From the NCBI GenBank assembly GCA_947034885.2, contig OX344750.2, positions 14,440,053 through 14,504,052 on the forward strand: a stretch of 64,000 nucleotides of DNA, given 5' to 3'. The position numbers and the translations under genes were made by a program. This document shows positions 23,388 to 36,899 of this stretch, one piece after another. Below the pieces are notes generated by a model. That model had not been told where the DNA came from and searched no databases. It saw only the letters and a program-made list of their open reading frames with translations. This DNA is from Thuidium tamariscinum (lineage: Eukaryota; Streptophyta; Bryopsida; Hypnales; Thuidiaceae). The stretch's first letter is position 1. Each line of letters opens with the position of its first letter.

Positions 23388-24716
23388 TTGAGATTTTCGT
23401 AGGCCTTTACCAATACTTTTTTTCATTTATCATTTTTTTTATCATTTTATTCCTTCATACTTTCTAGAGTGCCCTTGTGCCATTGCCACAACCAAAATTA
23501 AAGTAGAATTAATTTTCTAATTTTCTAATTTAAAAAAAATTTAAAATTCAATAATTTTCTCGTCGTGAGTCCAAATGCCACAAAACCAAGCCTGTGCACC
23601 CCTCCTTGTTGAGAGCTTTCTGACAGTAGCAAGCACATAGTCGGAGGATACACAGTCCGGGAGATTTCAACGTGACAAAGAAAACAAATAAAACAAAACA
23701 AAACAAACTACCTGTCTTAAGGTATTGATGTAATACTAATGTGATACTTGAATGATATCTATGTCAACAGTAGGTCAAACCTAGGTAGATTTTGGCTATT
23801 AGTCTATAATTTAGTAGTAATTTGGCTACTTTGACCCCAATAATAAGAACTTCCTACACAAAAAGTAGTCCATGTTTTTTGACCATAGTCAAATGACAAA
23901 TAATTGTACATTAAAAAAAACTTTGGCCCTTGCAACAAACTTCCATTCTTAATCCTAAAAAAGACATGTCTATAACTATGGATTCAAGCTGTAGAATCCT
24001 TCTTTGTGTTTGCTTTCATTTAAGAACTATATATGAAAAAAAATTTCATTCACTTTAGCCCAAAGCCGACAATTTAGGCTTTAATTTTTAGAGATGAAAT
24101 TATATATCTAGTATAAGTTGCAAATTTTTTAGATTGTTTGGTGAAAATTTGAGATTATTATTAAAAAAAATTACAAATAATTTTAAGAAATTCATATCAA
24201 ATACAAAACATGCTCAAAAAAATCCAAAATTTTACAAGAAGTGTATATTATAATGTCAAAAATTATATTATAAAAGAAAGTTTCCATGTCTTTATAAAAT
24301 TATAAAATCAACAAACCATGTTTATAAACCCCAAAGTTCATATTGCAATACAACATTGAATTTCAAGAGCTTTTCAATTTTTCAATTGGTGTACAAATCA
24401 AAGTTGATCAAATATATTTCATCGCTTGGAATCAAATTCAAAAAATATTTTTTATAGCAATAAATTAATTCGTGAATAAATAGCATGAGATGGACAAAAT
24501 AGACTATTAGAGTAATATCTTTTTTCCATTCTACAATCTTTAAACTTTATCCAAAGGGCACAAACCTTTGGTAACAACATTTAAAGGTTAAATAGGAATT
24601 TGAAAAGTATATTTGAGCTTTTTACCTCCTAAAGGCTTAAAGAGTCTTTTTTGGATTTCATAAAAACTTGCACAAACACCATTGACTTCATACATCATAT
24701 TTTTCATTTAAAATCT
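23388..24716. other. Gene-free AT-rich spacer
   Basis: A stretch at about 23,680-23,706 is built of AAAACAAA units. The rest is AT-rich with no open frame of interest. I see no gene. Confidence 0.5.
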
Positions 24717-24718
24717 TT

Positions 24719-25298
24719 AACCCCTAAAAGCCCAAGGGGTTAGGACAAAACACAAATGTGTTATAAAATATAAGTGTTACAACTTTTTTGAAGTTAGTAT
24801 CAAAGAGATAATGTAAAGCACAAAAAGTAGAAAGTATCCATACAGTCAAAGTAAAAAAAATATTTTTAGATTATTTTTAAACGAATTTTGAAGATATAAC
24901 TTCAAAAATTCACCAAAAATACAATTTCTAATTTTAGGATTTGAAATTTTTTTTGATTGGTCAAAATTGTGTTTTTTTATTTATTTATAAAAAAATGCAA
25001 AATATTCAACCTCTAAAAGCCCAAGGGATTAAGACAAAATATAAATGTATTATAAAATATAAGCTTTACAACTTTTTGAAGTTAGCATCAAAATATATAA
25101 TGTAAAGCACAAAAAGTAGAAAGTATCCATAGGATCAAAATTTAAAAAATATTTATAGATTCTCTTCAAATGAATTTTGAAGATATAACTTCAAAGATTC
25201 ACCAAAAATACAATTTCTATTTTTAGGATTTGAATTTTTTTTTGATTGGTCAAGATTGTGGTTTTTATTGATTTGTTAAGAAATAAAAAATATTTATT
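24719..25298 (+). repeat. Tandem duplication, two units of about 289 bp
   Basis: Unit 1 runs from 24,719 to about 25,007 and unit 2 from 25,008 to about 25,298. Both start AACC(C/T)CTAAAAGCCCAAGG and share long stretches (around TAATGTAAAGCACAAAAAG, and the TGAAGATATAACTTCAAA segment) with only scattered differences. The duplication includes the element's own terminus. Confidence 0.85.
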
Positions 25299-25555
25299 AT
25301 GAGAGCATCAATACTTCCCCCAAATAGTAAGTTTTTCAACACTAAGCAATTTTAGACGCTTTGTGCTATTTCTCCTTTTTTTTGCTATAACTTTTGTTTG
25401 ACCATATAGATCTTAGTTTTGAATGCAAATGTTGAAACACAATCCAATATTTTGAAATTTTGAAAAAAAAAGTTTGAGAAAAGTGGTTTTTTTGCCCGAA
25501 AATGCTGCCCGAAGTTGGGCAGCGACCATAAAATGGTCACTTGAGCACTTAGGGG
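24721..25555. mobile_element. TTAA-flanked MITE with duplicated left half (835 bp)
   Basis: Left end CCCCTAAAAGCCC follows TTAA (24,717-24,720); right end TTAGGGG precedes TTAA (25,556-25,559). The first 289 bases are repeated in tandem (see the separate entry), including a decayed second left terminus. No coding potential is seen. Confidence 0.72.
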
Positions 25556-25559
25556 TTAA

Positions 25560-28172
25560 GATAGCTTCTATTAACCATGCTAACTCTTTGTATGAAGATT
25601 TTTTGCGTGGCATTCCAACAATAAGTATTGCAAAATTTATAAGGATTATTTGATATCAATGTCAAATTAGATAGCAAAAATATATCCAAAAGTAATCTAA
25701 TTAAATTGGTTTGGCTGAATAGATTGACACCAATATATAAACCTTTTTGCCTTTCATTTTTTACTTATGAAATGAAAGTTATGTATAATTTTATATTATT
25801 GGCAATGAAGGTAGAAAAATAAATATAGTTGTTTATTATACATAATTTTTACAATTTTAAAATTAGAACAACAACATTGTGTATGTATGTGTGTGTATAT
25901 AATTATATATATTTATATTTATATTGCATACCAAAACACCTTCACCATTGTCATTGACAATTTTCATATTCTTGTAAAAGTTATTAGCAAATTAGTTTTT
26001 GTTTTTATAATGTGTTATTTTTTACACTACAATTTTCTTATTCCCTATGGTCCCCAGGCCTTTTGTCATCAAAAAACATCCAAAACTACCATTCGTATTG
26101 CAGAGAGTACAAGAATTTAAGAAAATTCACATCTAACCAAAGGGCTTTTCACTAGACTACTATAAAAATGTATCAAAAAAAATTCAAAAACTTTGATCAT
26201 ATAGATTTCAAGACAATTGCATTTACAATGAAGAGAACAAACATTTTTGCTCCCTACTTGATTAGATTTTTGGCATTTAATATTTTTATCTAGCTAATTT
26301 TGATTTTTTAAATTATCATGTTGAAAAATTGATTTGAAAATTGGAAAAAAGGATTCAAGAAAAACACACTTGATTTTTCATTCTTAAAAAAATTGTTCAA
26401 TAGGAGAAGGTACAAAATTGAACAAAAATCTAAATCATTAATAGCTTCAAGACAAAATTGAAACACAATAATCTCAATGGTGAGATTGTTTGAACAAGAA
26501 TACCGAACCTAATCTAATTATTTTTTGGAAATATTTTGAAATTTGCATTCATAAAGGCTTTGTATAAGTTATTTTTCCAAGTAGATGAATAGTATTTTGG
26601 AAAAAGAAGATTGTCCATAACTTTCTAATCAATAGTCCAAATGAAATGAATTAAATCTTAACATATAGAAAAAAATACGATATTTGAAAAAAAGAATTTA
26701 AAAACTTCAATCTTTTTGTGATTTTTAATGTATTGTCCCTTCTATTGCTTTTTAGGCGTATGATGGCATAACTTTTGCTCCTATGCATCAATTGAGATTA
26801 TTTTTAAATGTATTTTCATAAAACTAATGTAATTTCTTATCTTTCAAAATAAGGTTCAATAAAATATTACAAAAACTAAAGTCACATAAGCATACCCAAA
26901 ATCCTTAGAGAATAGAGACCCTCATAAGGACTTTAGGATTTTATGGTTTTAGATGAATGTATAACTTTTTTTGGTTAAATCTATTTTATACTCTTTTTGC
27001 AACATATTAGCTAAATTGCACAATTTGTAGAACATACATATTTTTTCAATAAATGTTGAAAGAAAAAACTTCATCTTTAGAAAGGGCATCAAAAAACTAA
27101 TTTTTGAAGTTTAGGTACATTGATCATGCAATTGATGGGGGGATTCAATCTAAAGTTTTGGGAAGTTGTACTTGAACAAGTCAACTAAAAGATCCCTTGG
27201 TTGGATTTATTCAAAAAAAATATAGATAAATTTCATAAACTCGCTTTGGGTCTAAATACTTTGAAGCAAATTTAGGCCTCAAATCACTGAAGACTACTTT
27301 AAAAATTAAAAGTTGGAATTGCCCTTGGTTAGATTCATAATGCTTTCACTTCTATGTGAGTAGGGAAAAAATACATTTTAGGAGTAGCTTTGCCTTGTTG
27401 TCAAACTAAAAGCAATAAAAAAAATTAAACTCCAATATTAAAAATGTTAGTTTTTCAATGTTAATTTTTCAAAATTTCAAGAGTTTGCCTTCTTCCAACT
27501 TTTATAAACTAGCAATTTCTAATTTCCTCTTGCACATATTGTACACTTCAATTCCAAAATATCTTTTGTCTTTTATGCAAAGTTTGACTAAATTCTATAC
27601 ATACAAGCCCTATCTTAGTGAAAAATTCTATATTGTGGTAGAACTTGAAAAGAATTTTTAAAATTTTCTTGAGCCTAAATTGTCTTTGTTCAATTTTCTA
27701 ATGTTTTATCTTTCTATGCAAAGAAAATAACATTTTAATATAGCTTTGGTCTTGCTATCAAACTAAAAGCCACCCAATAATTCAAGTTCAATATTTAGAA
27801 TAGTTTTCTAGACATGAAAACTTGTCTCCATCACTTTTAGGACCCTACCCTAAACTTTTGCAAGTCATCAATTTTGGTTATCTTACAAATATTGCACATT
27901 TTATGCAAATTGTACACTGACTTTTGTCTTAACTACAAAATTTGGTCATAAATAGAAGTGTACCCCAAGGCCTTTTTTACATTTAAATTTACTGAAAAGC
28001 TTTGAAGAAAACATCTCAAGGCCCATAACGTATCTTTAAGAATTTGGCTTGGGGCATTCATGATACAAAAATGTTCAACCTACATGTTCTAAACTAATGC
28101 AATTCAAATTGTGAGCTCTTTTTGAATGACTAGCTATGAGCTATTTAGCCCAAGGATTTTCCAAAATTATAC
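25560..28172. other. Gene-free AT-rich spacer
   Basis: A (TG)n/(TA)n simple repeat sits at about 25,876-25,925. Two diverged copies of a phrase (TTGT(T)GTCAAACTAAAAGC) at about 27,395 and 27,750 suggest an old local duplication. No gene is seen. Confidence 0.45.
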
Positions 28173-28176
28173 TTAA

Positions 28177-30189
28177 TCCCTAAAGTACTAGCTTGCTAAA
28201 TTTAGCAAATATGCGCGACTAGACATTTCATTATTTCGAAAACAAATTTTAATAGGTGTGGACAAGGAATATCTTTGATGTGCACTAAAATTCAAGACAT
28301 TTAGAAGTATGAGTCAAAAGTTATGGTCTAAATAATATGTGATTTTTTTTGTAAATGGGCAATTTAGGTAGATTGGAAAAATCACTTTTTTTCAAAAACA
28401 AAAGTTTGAAATCAGTTTTCTTCTTTTGTCTACATCACACTAGAAGAAAATCAGGGCTTTTGCAAATGTGGTTAGCAATTAGTTTTGTAGTTGCATAACA
28501 CCTTTGCAACTAGGTGATAATTTAGAACCTGCAATTCCAGTGAACAAGTCACACTAGTTGCAATGTAGTTGCAAATCGAAAAGATTGTTTTTCAATAGAT
28601 AGCCTACGTGGAACTTCATCGATGAAGTCTTTTGACGTGGAACTTGCTTTTGTGTAACTTGCTTGCAACTTGTCTGCAACTGCTTTGTGATTGCTTTGCA
28701 ACTAGTTTCTAATTGCTTTGCAATTAGTTTGTGACTGCTTTGCAACTAGTTTACAACTAGTTTGTAACCTGTATATTTATAGATTTATAGATTTTTTTAT
28801 CTTAATGATTGTAGATTTCAAAAATTGAATCTCAATAATCTATAGATTTTAGAATTTTAGATCTAGTTTTTTTTAGATGATCAAATTCAAATATTGATAT
28901 TAAATAGGTTTCACAAGTTTACATAACTTTAAATTTCAAAAGTTTTAAAATTTCTTATACTTTAAATATTTGTAGATTTCTATAAATTGTTGAAATCTAC
29001 AAATTGTAGAAATTTGCAAGTTGTAAAAATCTATAAAGTGTAGAAATATTACAATTGTAATATTAAACTTTATTACTTAAAGATGGTATAACTTATAACT
29101 CTTATCCATCCAATCTAATGGTACTCTTGACAATTGAGATGGGACGATTGATATAAAACTTGATTTAATTATTTTCTAGTTGTATTCTAGTTGTAAAAGT
29201 AGTTGCATCCTAGTTGAATTGTAGTCAAACTTAGATTATTCCCAACTATAGTTTGACACACTCGACTCTACGAAACCTAAAGTGGTCCATGTCGACAAGT
29301 GTGATGAATTTTGGATATAGAATACATCACAAAAATCCTTTTGTTAGATTCCTGTAATCCAAACTTCAACCTGCAACTACTTTGCAACTACATGCAACTT
29401 GAAACTTCAATCTACAACTACTTTGCAACTATAGTATTGTAAACATTAAATTTGGTGCAAATATAGAGGATTGTAGTTGTAGGGAAGTTGTGTAGGACAC
29501 ATAGTTGCACATCAGTTGGTTGCGGCGGACATGATTTTCTTCTAGTGTGGAAAACTTGAAATCATTCTATTTTTATCAATGTATCAAAAGTTATGAGAAA
29601 TTTTTGTTTGTAGAGAGTTATGGATTCTCTATTCTAAAATAAATTTAAAGTCTTTTATTTTACTTAATTTTCAATATTTTTAAAAATAAAATAAAATCTT
29701 AGGATGTATATTGTTTATTGTAATATTACAACCATTAAAATTGACATTTTTCAATTCCATAAATAAATTCTAACAATTTTCTATTTTGAATCATTTGCTA
29801 TTTTTTTGTACTTGTTATTTTTTTCCTATATGTTGTACAATTTCAAATAATTTGAAATTTTTTGGCAAGTACCCTACTCGGCCTCAACAATGAATCCAAA
29901 GGAGCACCACCATTTTGGATCATTTTTGTATAATTCTCATTATCTAAGGAGAAACTATCCTATTTTTCATGGGATGAAATAAGTTACTTTTGAGCATTTA
30001 AATGCTAATATCTTGCAATCTAGATGGTGAAAAACTCTCAAATTTTTTCCACATGTTTTCAAACTAGTTTACTACAAGATCCTATAGTTAAAGATTTTTA
30101 AAATGTTTAAAAAAAAATTGGTATTGGTACTAGAAATGGCAGTTTATTACCTTTTTTTTGGATTAAACATAGTCAAAGAATTTAAGGTG
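28177..30189. mobile_element. TTAA-flanked MITE copy split by a CACTA element
   Basis: Left end TCCCTAAAG follows TTAA (28,173-28,176); the decayed right end AAGGTG precedes TTAA (30,190-30,193). Taking out the CACTA insert (28,438-29,547) leaves about 903 bp. The joined flanks then read in the same order as copy 1 at 107 (GAAATCATT, AGTTATGAG, the segment around TGTATATTGTTTATTG, the one with ATCTTGCAATCTAGATGG, then AAGATCCTATAGTTA). Confidence 0.78.
28438..29547 (+). mobile_element. Non-autonomous CACTA element A (1,110 bp)
   Basis: Ends CACTAGAAGAAAATCA and TGATTTTCTTCTAGTG are perfect 16-base inverted repeats starting CACTA, the signature of En/Spm elements. Both subterminal regions are dense in TTGCAACT/AGTTGCAA motifs (for example 28,660-28,760 and 29,370-29,420), as expected of transposase-binding subterminal repeats. 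A clean 3-bp duplication is not visible (TCA left, TGG right). A 63-codon open frame at 28,554-28,745 is only translated motif repeats. It is inserted in a TTAA-family MITE. Confidence 0.87.
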
Positions 30190-30997
30190 TTAAGTACACT
30201 TCTAGAAATAGGCTTGCCTAAAAAACAAAATACTTGTGCACTTCTTTTCTATAAAGGATAAAAGTGTCATCCACATCATTCTCTCCCTTGGATGTAAAAA
30301 TTTGTTTATAAAGTTATATTCTTTGGTCTTCCCAATTTTAGAAGTTGTCATTGGTTGAAAGTTTATTATCCATGACTTCTCACTTCTAGTAAAAATAGGC
30401 CATGTTCAATAAACATAATTCTAAACAAAATAAAGTGCTAATTCATTCTTAGTAAAGTGTGACATGTTTACTAAGCTGTTTGCCATAACTATCAAATCTT
30501 TCTATTTTATGACATTTGAATAATCCAAAATTGTACATCTTCATCCTAATCAATAACCATTGTCAAAAATAATTTTATACACCCATTATATGCACTTAAT
30601 TGTACAATAAACTTCAATTAAGGTTGATTTTGTATACTTTTTTCACCTCTTGACTATTCAAAAATTGTGTACAGAGGACCATCCTTTTTTTCTTTCCTCA
30701 ATCAATTTCATTTTCACATCCCTCTGCACTATTCAAGGTACTTTTGTAGGAGCAATTCCAAACGCTTGAGTGGTTTTCAAACCTTGTCCTATAGTACTTG
30801 GTGCTCAACTATATTGTACCTCTTTTTCTCCAAGTATTTAGATAGCTAAATTATTTGATGTTTGTCTCTAAAATTTTATTCTTATAAGACTCCCTCAAGG
30901 GTCCAATCACACCTACAATAAGCAAAGTTGGATGTAACAATTGATTCTTTGGGTTGAAATTTGTAATATTAAGTGATACAATTGTAAATTCTCTTAA

Positions 30998-32330
30998 CCC
31001 CCAAAAGACTAGGGGTTCAAGTTTGTAGTCCATGTCAAAAATTGTGGATTTTGTTGTACACTATTCAAAAATGAAAGATTTTTTTTGGAAAATTCAACTA
31101 AACAAAATAGTAGTAAAGTATTTTACGAGAGTGTGGAAAAAATTTCAACCCATTTGGTCATGTAGATCAAATGGTTATCACTAGAAGAAAATCACGTCTG
31201 CCACAACCGACTGATATGCAACTATGTATCCTACACAACTTCCCTATAACTACAACCCTCTATATTTGCACCAAATTTAATGTTTACACTACTGTAGTTG
31301 CAAAGTAGTTGTAGATTGAAGTTTCAAGTTGCATGTAGTTGCAAAGTAGTTGTAGGTTGAAGTTTGGATTACAGGAATCTAACAAAAGGATTTTTGTGAT
31401 GTATTCTATATCCAAAATTCATCACACTTGTCGACATGAACCACTTTAGGTTTTGTAGAGTCGAGTGTGTCAAACTATAGTTGGAAATAATCTAAATTTG
31501 ACCACAATTCAACTAGGATGCAACTACTTTGCAACTAGAATACAACTAGAAAATAATTAAATCAAGTTTTATATCAATCGTCCCATCTCAATTGTCAAGA
31601 GCACCATTAGATTGGATGGATAAGAGCTGTAAGTTATACTATCTTTAAGTAATAAAGTTTAATATTACAATTGTAATATTTCCACACTTTATAGATTTTT
31701 ACAACTTGCAAATTTCTACAATTTGTAGATTTCAACAATTTATAGAAATCTACAAATATTTAAAGTATAAGAAATTTTAAAACTTTTGAAATTTAAAGTT
31801 ATGTAAACTTGTAAAACCTATTTAATATCAATATTTGAATTTGATCATCTAAAAAAAACTAGATCTAAAATTCTAAAATCTATAGATTATTGAGATTCAA
31901 TTTCTGAAATCTACAATCATTAAGATAAAAAAATCTATAAATCTATAAATGTACAAGTTACAAAGCAATTAGAAACTAGTTGCAAAGCAATTACAAAGCA
32001 GTTGCAGACAAGTTGCAAGCAAGTTACACAAAAACAAGTTCCACGTCAGAAGACTTCATCGATGAAGTTCCACGTAGGCTATCTATTGAAAAACAATCTT
32101 TTCGATTTGCAACTACATTGCAACTAGTGTGACTTGTTCACTGCAACTGCGGGCTCTAAATTATCGCCTAGTTGCAAACGTGTTATGCAACTACAAAACT
32201 AATTGCTAACCACAGTCGCAAAAGCCCTGATTTTCTTCTAGTATATAACATTTGAAGTGAATTTTTTTTTTCATTCCTGCCAAATAAGGTCATCAAACTT
32301 TTGGCCCTTTTGGAGTAAAATTTTTGCTCT
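30998..32330. mobile_element. TTAA-family MITE copy split by CACTA element B
   Basis: Terminus CCCCCAAAAGAC follows TTAA (30,994-30,997). The segments before and after the CACTA insert (around 31,115-31,178 and from 32,247) match copy 3 at 4.57 kb: GTGTGGAAAAAATTTCA, CATGTAGATC(A)AA, then TTTGAAGTGA. The far end is not identifiable, so the end coordinate is approximate. Confidence 0.55.
31179..32243 (-). mobile_element. Non-autonomous CACTA element B (1,065 bp)
   Basis: This is an inverted relative of element A, alike over nearly its full length. The left end is CACTAGAAGAAAATCA; the right end has a last-base change (TTCTTCTAGTA). A 3-bp duplication, TAT (31,176-31,178 and 32,244-32,246), fits the CACTA superfamily. 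TTGCAACT subterminal motifs are again abundant. Elements A and B lie 1.63 kb apart in opposite orientation. Confidence 0.87.
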
Positions 32331-35300
32331 AAATAGAATTGAGAATTTCGAGCATTTGTAAGTATATAATATTAGGTTGACTCATGAGATATTTTAGAAG
32401 AAAATATAGTGTCTAACTTATTCTAAATCACCCAACAGTGCAAAGATGTTAAGTGCATTGGCAATATACTAGTCATTTTGTGTGCAATAAAGAAATTTTT
32501 TATTTGTAATCCAAATCATGAAAAGTTAGAGAAAAACTTGTAGAGTACGTGTAAAGGATTTCAAGAATTTTGACCTTAAAGATTACAAGATAATAAGACT
32601 TGAAGTTAGAAGAAAATGATTTTATTGAAACCGCCCCAATATAGCTAATAAAGTTTGATTCTTCAAAGAATATAATTTGAAATTAAATTTTATTTGGAAA
32701 ATTGTATCATTGTATGGCATATTTTATTATTTACATATATGCCCAATTTCAAAAGCTGATGAGTTTTTTTGCAAAATATTCTTCAAAGATTCTCAAATTG
32801 CCAAATCTATTGTAAAAATTCAAGGCTAAATAATTTTTAACCTCGGGGAGATCACTCCTTGTAATTTTAAGCATACACCTGAGTTAAGAGGGTATTTAAC
32901 ATAGGGCTATTTACCTTCATTTTAGTAATTTAAATGAACGTATTTTTACATATAAATTCAATCATTTGTTTTTTATAGTTAGGCTATCTTATATACAAAA
33001 TTTATATGTCTAATTTTTTCATATCCATTTACAACACACTATAAAAGTAGTGTCTTACATATACACTATTTTTTTAATATATGCATTACTTGTATTGTAG
33101 TACAATTTCAAATGAAAAATAAAAATGAAAAATGCAACAATAGTTTTAAATATTCTAAATTCTATGCCATGTATTCTAAACAACCTAATATGGTGAATAA
33201 TAAACATTATAGAAACATTAAACATAGTTATGATACTAAAACTAAGGAAAACACCAATACTAGCAATATAACATGAACAACATGAGAAATTGACACTCTA
33301 AAAACATTGTAGATTAATTAAAAAATATGACCTCTACTATAATGTAGAGACTATATATTTTATTTTTTCATATGCATTTACAATGGTTTTGAATTTAGAA
33401 TCAAAAAATAAAAGAGTGTTTATTAAATACTAGTAAAAAGAAGATGATTCTAAACATTTACAAGTATATGTTCAAGTAGTTGAGGCAAATCTAGAGTTTG
33501 TAGTGTCAAAGTATAGAAAAGATTCCATACAAATGTTGCACACTCTACACCAATTTCTTAATGGGTACTTTGTGTGAACACAAATCTCCATAGTACAACC
33601 TCATTATAAATTTACAACTCAATTCTTTTGTCTTAAAACAGTAGATTCTTACATACTGTTCCATAATTGGTATACTTAAGGAAAGATTTGTATGTACAGG
33701 CTATAATTATTTGATGATAACAGCAAATCTCCTGAAAATCATCCTTAGATTTACTAAATTGTGTAAGTTTTATCATTCAATTAAATTTTTTTGTTTACAT
33801 CTATACTCATTGTACTACAAACTTTTTATATGAACCCTATTTGTAAAGGCTAATTTATTAATAAAAATTCCTACTAAATGATGTTTATACATAGCCTAAT
33901 TTATATATAATAGGATATGTGACATTTCAAGAACCCTATAGTAGTCCTACATATATATAAAATTTATCCCCTTTGAATTAAATAGACCCTATCTTTTAAC
34001 TCACATAGTTTTCTAAAAATCGCAAGTAATCTCCCCGGGTTTTTAACCCAGGCACCAAATTAGAAAAAATTAGTTTTTTACTAAGGAAATATATATTTAT
34101 ACACTGTATTCAAATTACATGAACATCTAACCGAAAATGACTTTGTAGAAACCTATCCAAGATTTCTAGTGTGTATAGGATGAATACTTGATCTTTTGGA
34201 GGTTAAATAAATTGCAATACTATATTCAAACAATATACGTGTGTCTTGTCTAAAAATATGGTGGTATTCTAAGATGTTTCTAAATGGGATAAGGACAAAT
34301 ACCATGTGTGACCAACCCTCTGAGTCCTTACTTGCTAAAAAAATTAGATGAGTTTTATATAAGTATGGATGAGAGTTGAAGTTTGTCATTGTCCTTGCCT
34401 TCAAAACAAAGTGATAAATGTTTCACATTTTGTTTTTCAAATCTTTCATAATGTACATGGTATAAATTATGTAGGTTACTCATTATCACAAGCACTATCC
34501 ATTACACAATAAAGCACTCTCTAAAGAAGTTGATTAACATCTATTAGTGGCTACTATTAGTGTGGTTTGATCCTTAGCCATAAAGTCAATACATATTATC
34601 TACACCTACACACATCTTATATGTATTATCCCTTGAAAGTTTCTAATAGAAAAAAACATATATAGATATATTCATCAATTTCACCACATAATTAGAACTG
34701 TATAGGTTAGTCTTAATATCGGATATTCAAATGTGATAGTATTATATCTTTTGGTGATACCTTTGGTGATGATAATGTATGATTTAGCCTTTGTTTATAC
34801 ATATCTACATATGTCAAAGCTTTGTAGGCAAAATCAAATTATGGCCTAATGATTAATCTATAAAGTCCTCTAGATTTTTTTTCATCGAATTCCATTCAAA
34901 CTTGTCATTTCTATTGTAAAGTGGAAAAAAACTTAAGAATATTTTTTTTGCATATTTAACCCATAATCTTTCATTAGATTGGTATGAAAATGAGTAAAAG
35001 AAATTTCAAAAACTTTGACTATGTCAATTGTAAATTTATAAAAAAAAAAAATTTGCATTTGAAGTAAAGAAAATAGTTTTTTGGAACCTTGCTCGAATTA
35101 ATAGATTTCAAGGCTTTGAATCTTCTTGGCTTAAAATTATTCTAGAAATTATTGCCCTATGTGTGTAGAATTAAAAAATTAGAAAAAAAATTCTTGATTT
35201 AACGTCTTTAAGGAAATTATTAAATAGAAGTAGGTTCAAGATTGAATTAAAAAAAAAGTAAATTGTTAGTAGCTTTACAATGGAATTGAATCACAATAAT

Positions 35301-35640
35301 TTCAAAGGTGAGATTTTTCAAACAAGAGGATTTCACCCATTTGAACTTTTTTGTTAAAAAATTATGAAAATTGCATTTAAAATTGAGTCTATAAGTTATT
35401 TTTCAAAGAAATGTTTAGACTTTAGATTGTCTAAAAAATTAGATTGTCTATAACTTTCTCATTACTACTATAATGAAACATTGTTTTTGTTTATAATAAT
35501 TCATTAGTGTCAAAAACAATGTTTGTAAAAAATTAAGAAACAAGTAAGAAATTTGTAGAAAATAAGTAAAAAAATTTCTAAAAAATTACTAATAAAAGGC
35601 TAATATTAGAAGGGTTTAAAATTGATGATTAATAGTTTAA
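32331..35640. other. Gene-free AT-rich spacer
   Basis: I found no gene, RNA gene or bounded mobile element. The open frames are short and unremarkable. Confidence 0.5.
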
Positions 35641-35644
35641 GGAT

Positions 35645-36511
35645 TAGTTGACTACTTTTTGGTTGATTTTTGCACTTTCGGTCTAATATTGTTCAAAATG
35701 CATTTGATCACAAAAATCTCAAAATATAACACAATTAGAGTGTCTTCATGTGCTTCAAACAAAACCAATTTCAAGATAATTGGAGCATTAATGCATTAGC
35801 TATGAGGTTGCAAGCTCAAATGGCCTAAACCCTCAAATGGAAAATGTTCAATAAAAATACAAAAAAATATCAACCAATTTGTGAGATTTTTTTGTATCTT
35901 GATGTCTTGACAATTGACAAGGCATAAGTGTGGCTTTGTAATCTCATGAATGCCCAAAGTAAACTTATGCATTGAAATTTATGTACCACAAATTCTAAAG
36001 GGTCATTCAAGTCATTGATTTTTGAAGATTAAGGGAAACAACTCAAATTCCAACAAGGCTCTAAAAGCAAACATGATTCAGAGGTACATTTTTCTTTCTT
36101 CAATGTACCAAATGTGCACATTTTAGAAGGGTATTGCTTTTGATGACCACAAATGACCATTTTTTGTAAACTTCAAAAATTTGTAACTAATTTCAAAAAG
36201 CTTCAAAAAGGAAATGAAACAACTTGAGTTAGATGCTTATTCTACTTGTCTTTCAAGGAAAATTTATTGAAAAATATTTCAAAGTGTTTCACCTCCCAAA
36301 ATTCAATTCTAGCCCTTAAAAGGTTGATTTATGAACCTTCTACCTTATTTATAGCAATTTGTACCGTTGGATGAGTTTGATTTTTTTGTTAGGCTGAAGA
36401 ATCTCCCTTATGACAATACTTTATATGGTTTGATCTAAGATTATATCCTTAAAGTGGCCACAAAATTTACTTTCTTGAAGAACTACGCCCACCCCTAAAT
36501 CAACTATAGTC
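35645..36511 (+). repeat. Long dispersed repeat, copy A
   Basis: About 867 bases match 56,817-57,649 in the same orientation at high identity (for example around AATATTGTTCAAAAT, the segment with CAAATGGCCT, and GAAGAACTACGCCCAC). Copy A has about 22 extra bases near 35,800. It ends next to CCTTGAAGGGTTAA, similar to a TTAA-family terminus. No frame spans it. Confidence 0.8.
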
Positions 36512-36687
36512 CTTGAAGGGTTAATATGACTACTATACAAGTAGTATACAAAAGTGTGCAACACTTTGTCGCTTGTTTAGATTAGCAAGAGCTAGCGCAG
36601 TATATGATTCACACCATAATTTAGTATTCATATTTTGAATATATGGCAAATTTCATAAAAATGGTGAAATTCCATTAGTTTGATGCT

Positions 36688-36880
36688 TTTGATAGTTCAA
36701 ACTACATAGTCTAAAATCAAAATCAATTATAGATTTTTGAAATCTATACCTATTTTGAACTTCTAAAATCTACAATCATCCTAGATGTTTCAAACTGCGT
36801 AGTCTAAAATCTAAATCTCTCATAGATTTTTAAAATCTATATCAATCCTAGATGTATGAAATCCATACCTATTCTAGATG
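36688..36880 (+). repeat. Local tandem repeat, two units of about 95 bp
   Basis: Two adjacent units share CAAACT(A/G)C(A/G)TAGTCTAAAATC, ATAGATTTTT(G/A)AAATCTAT and ATCCTAGATGT. A third partial unit follows at about 36,870. The function is unknown. Confidence 0.55.
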
Positions 36881-36899
36881 TCAATTTTTTATTCAAACC

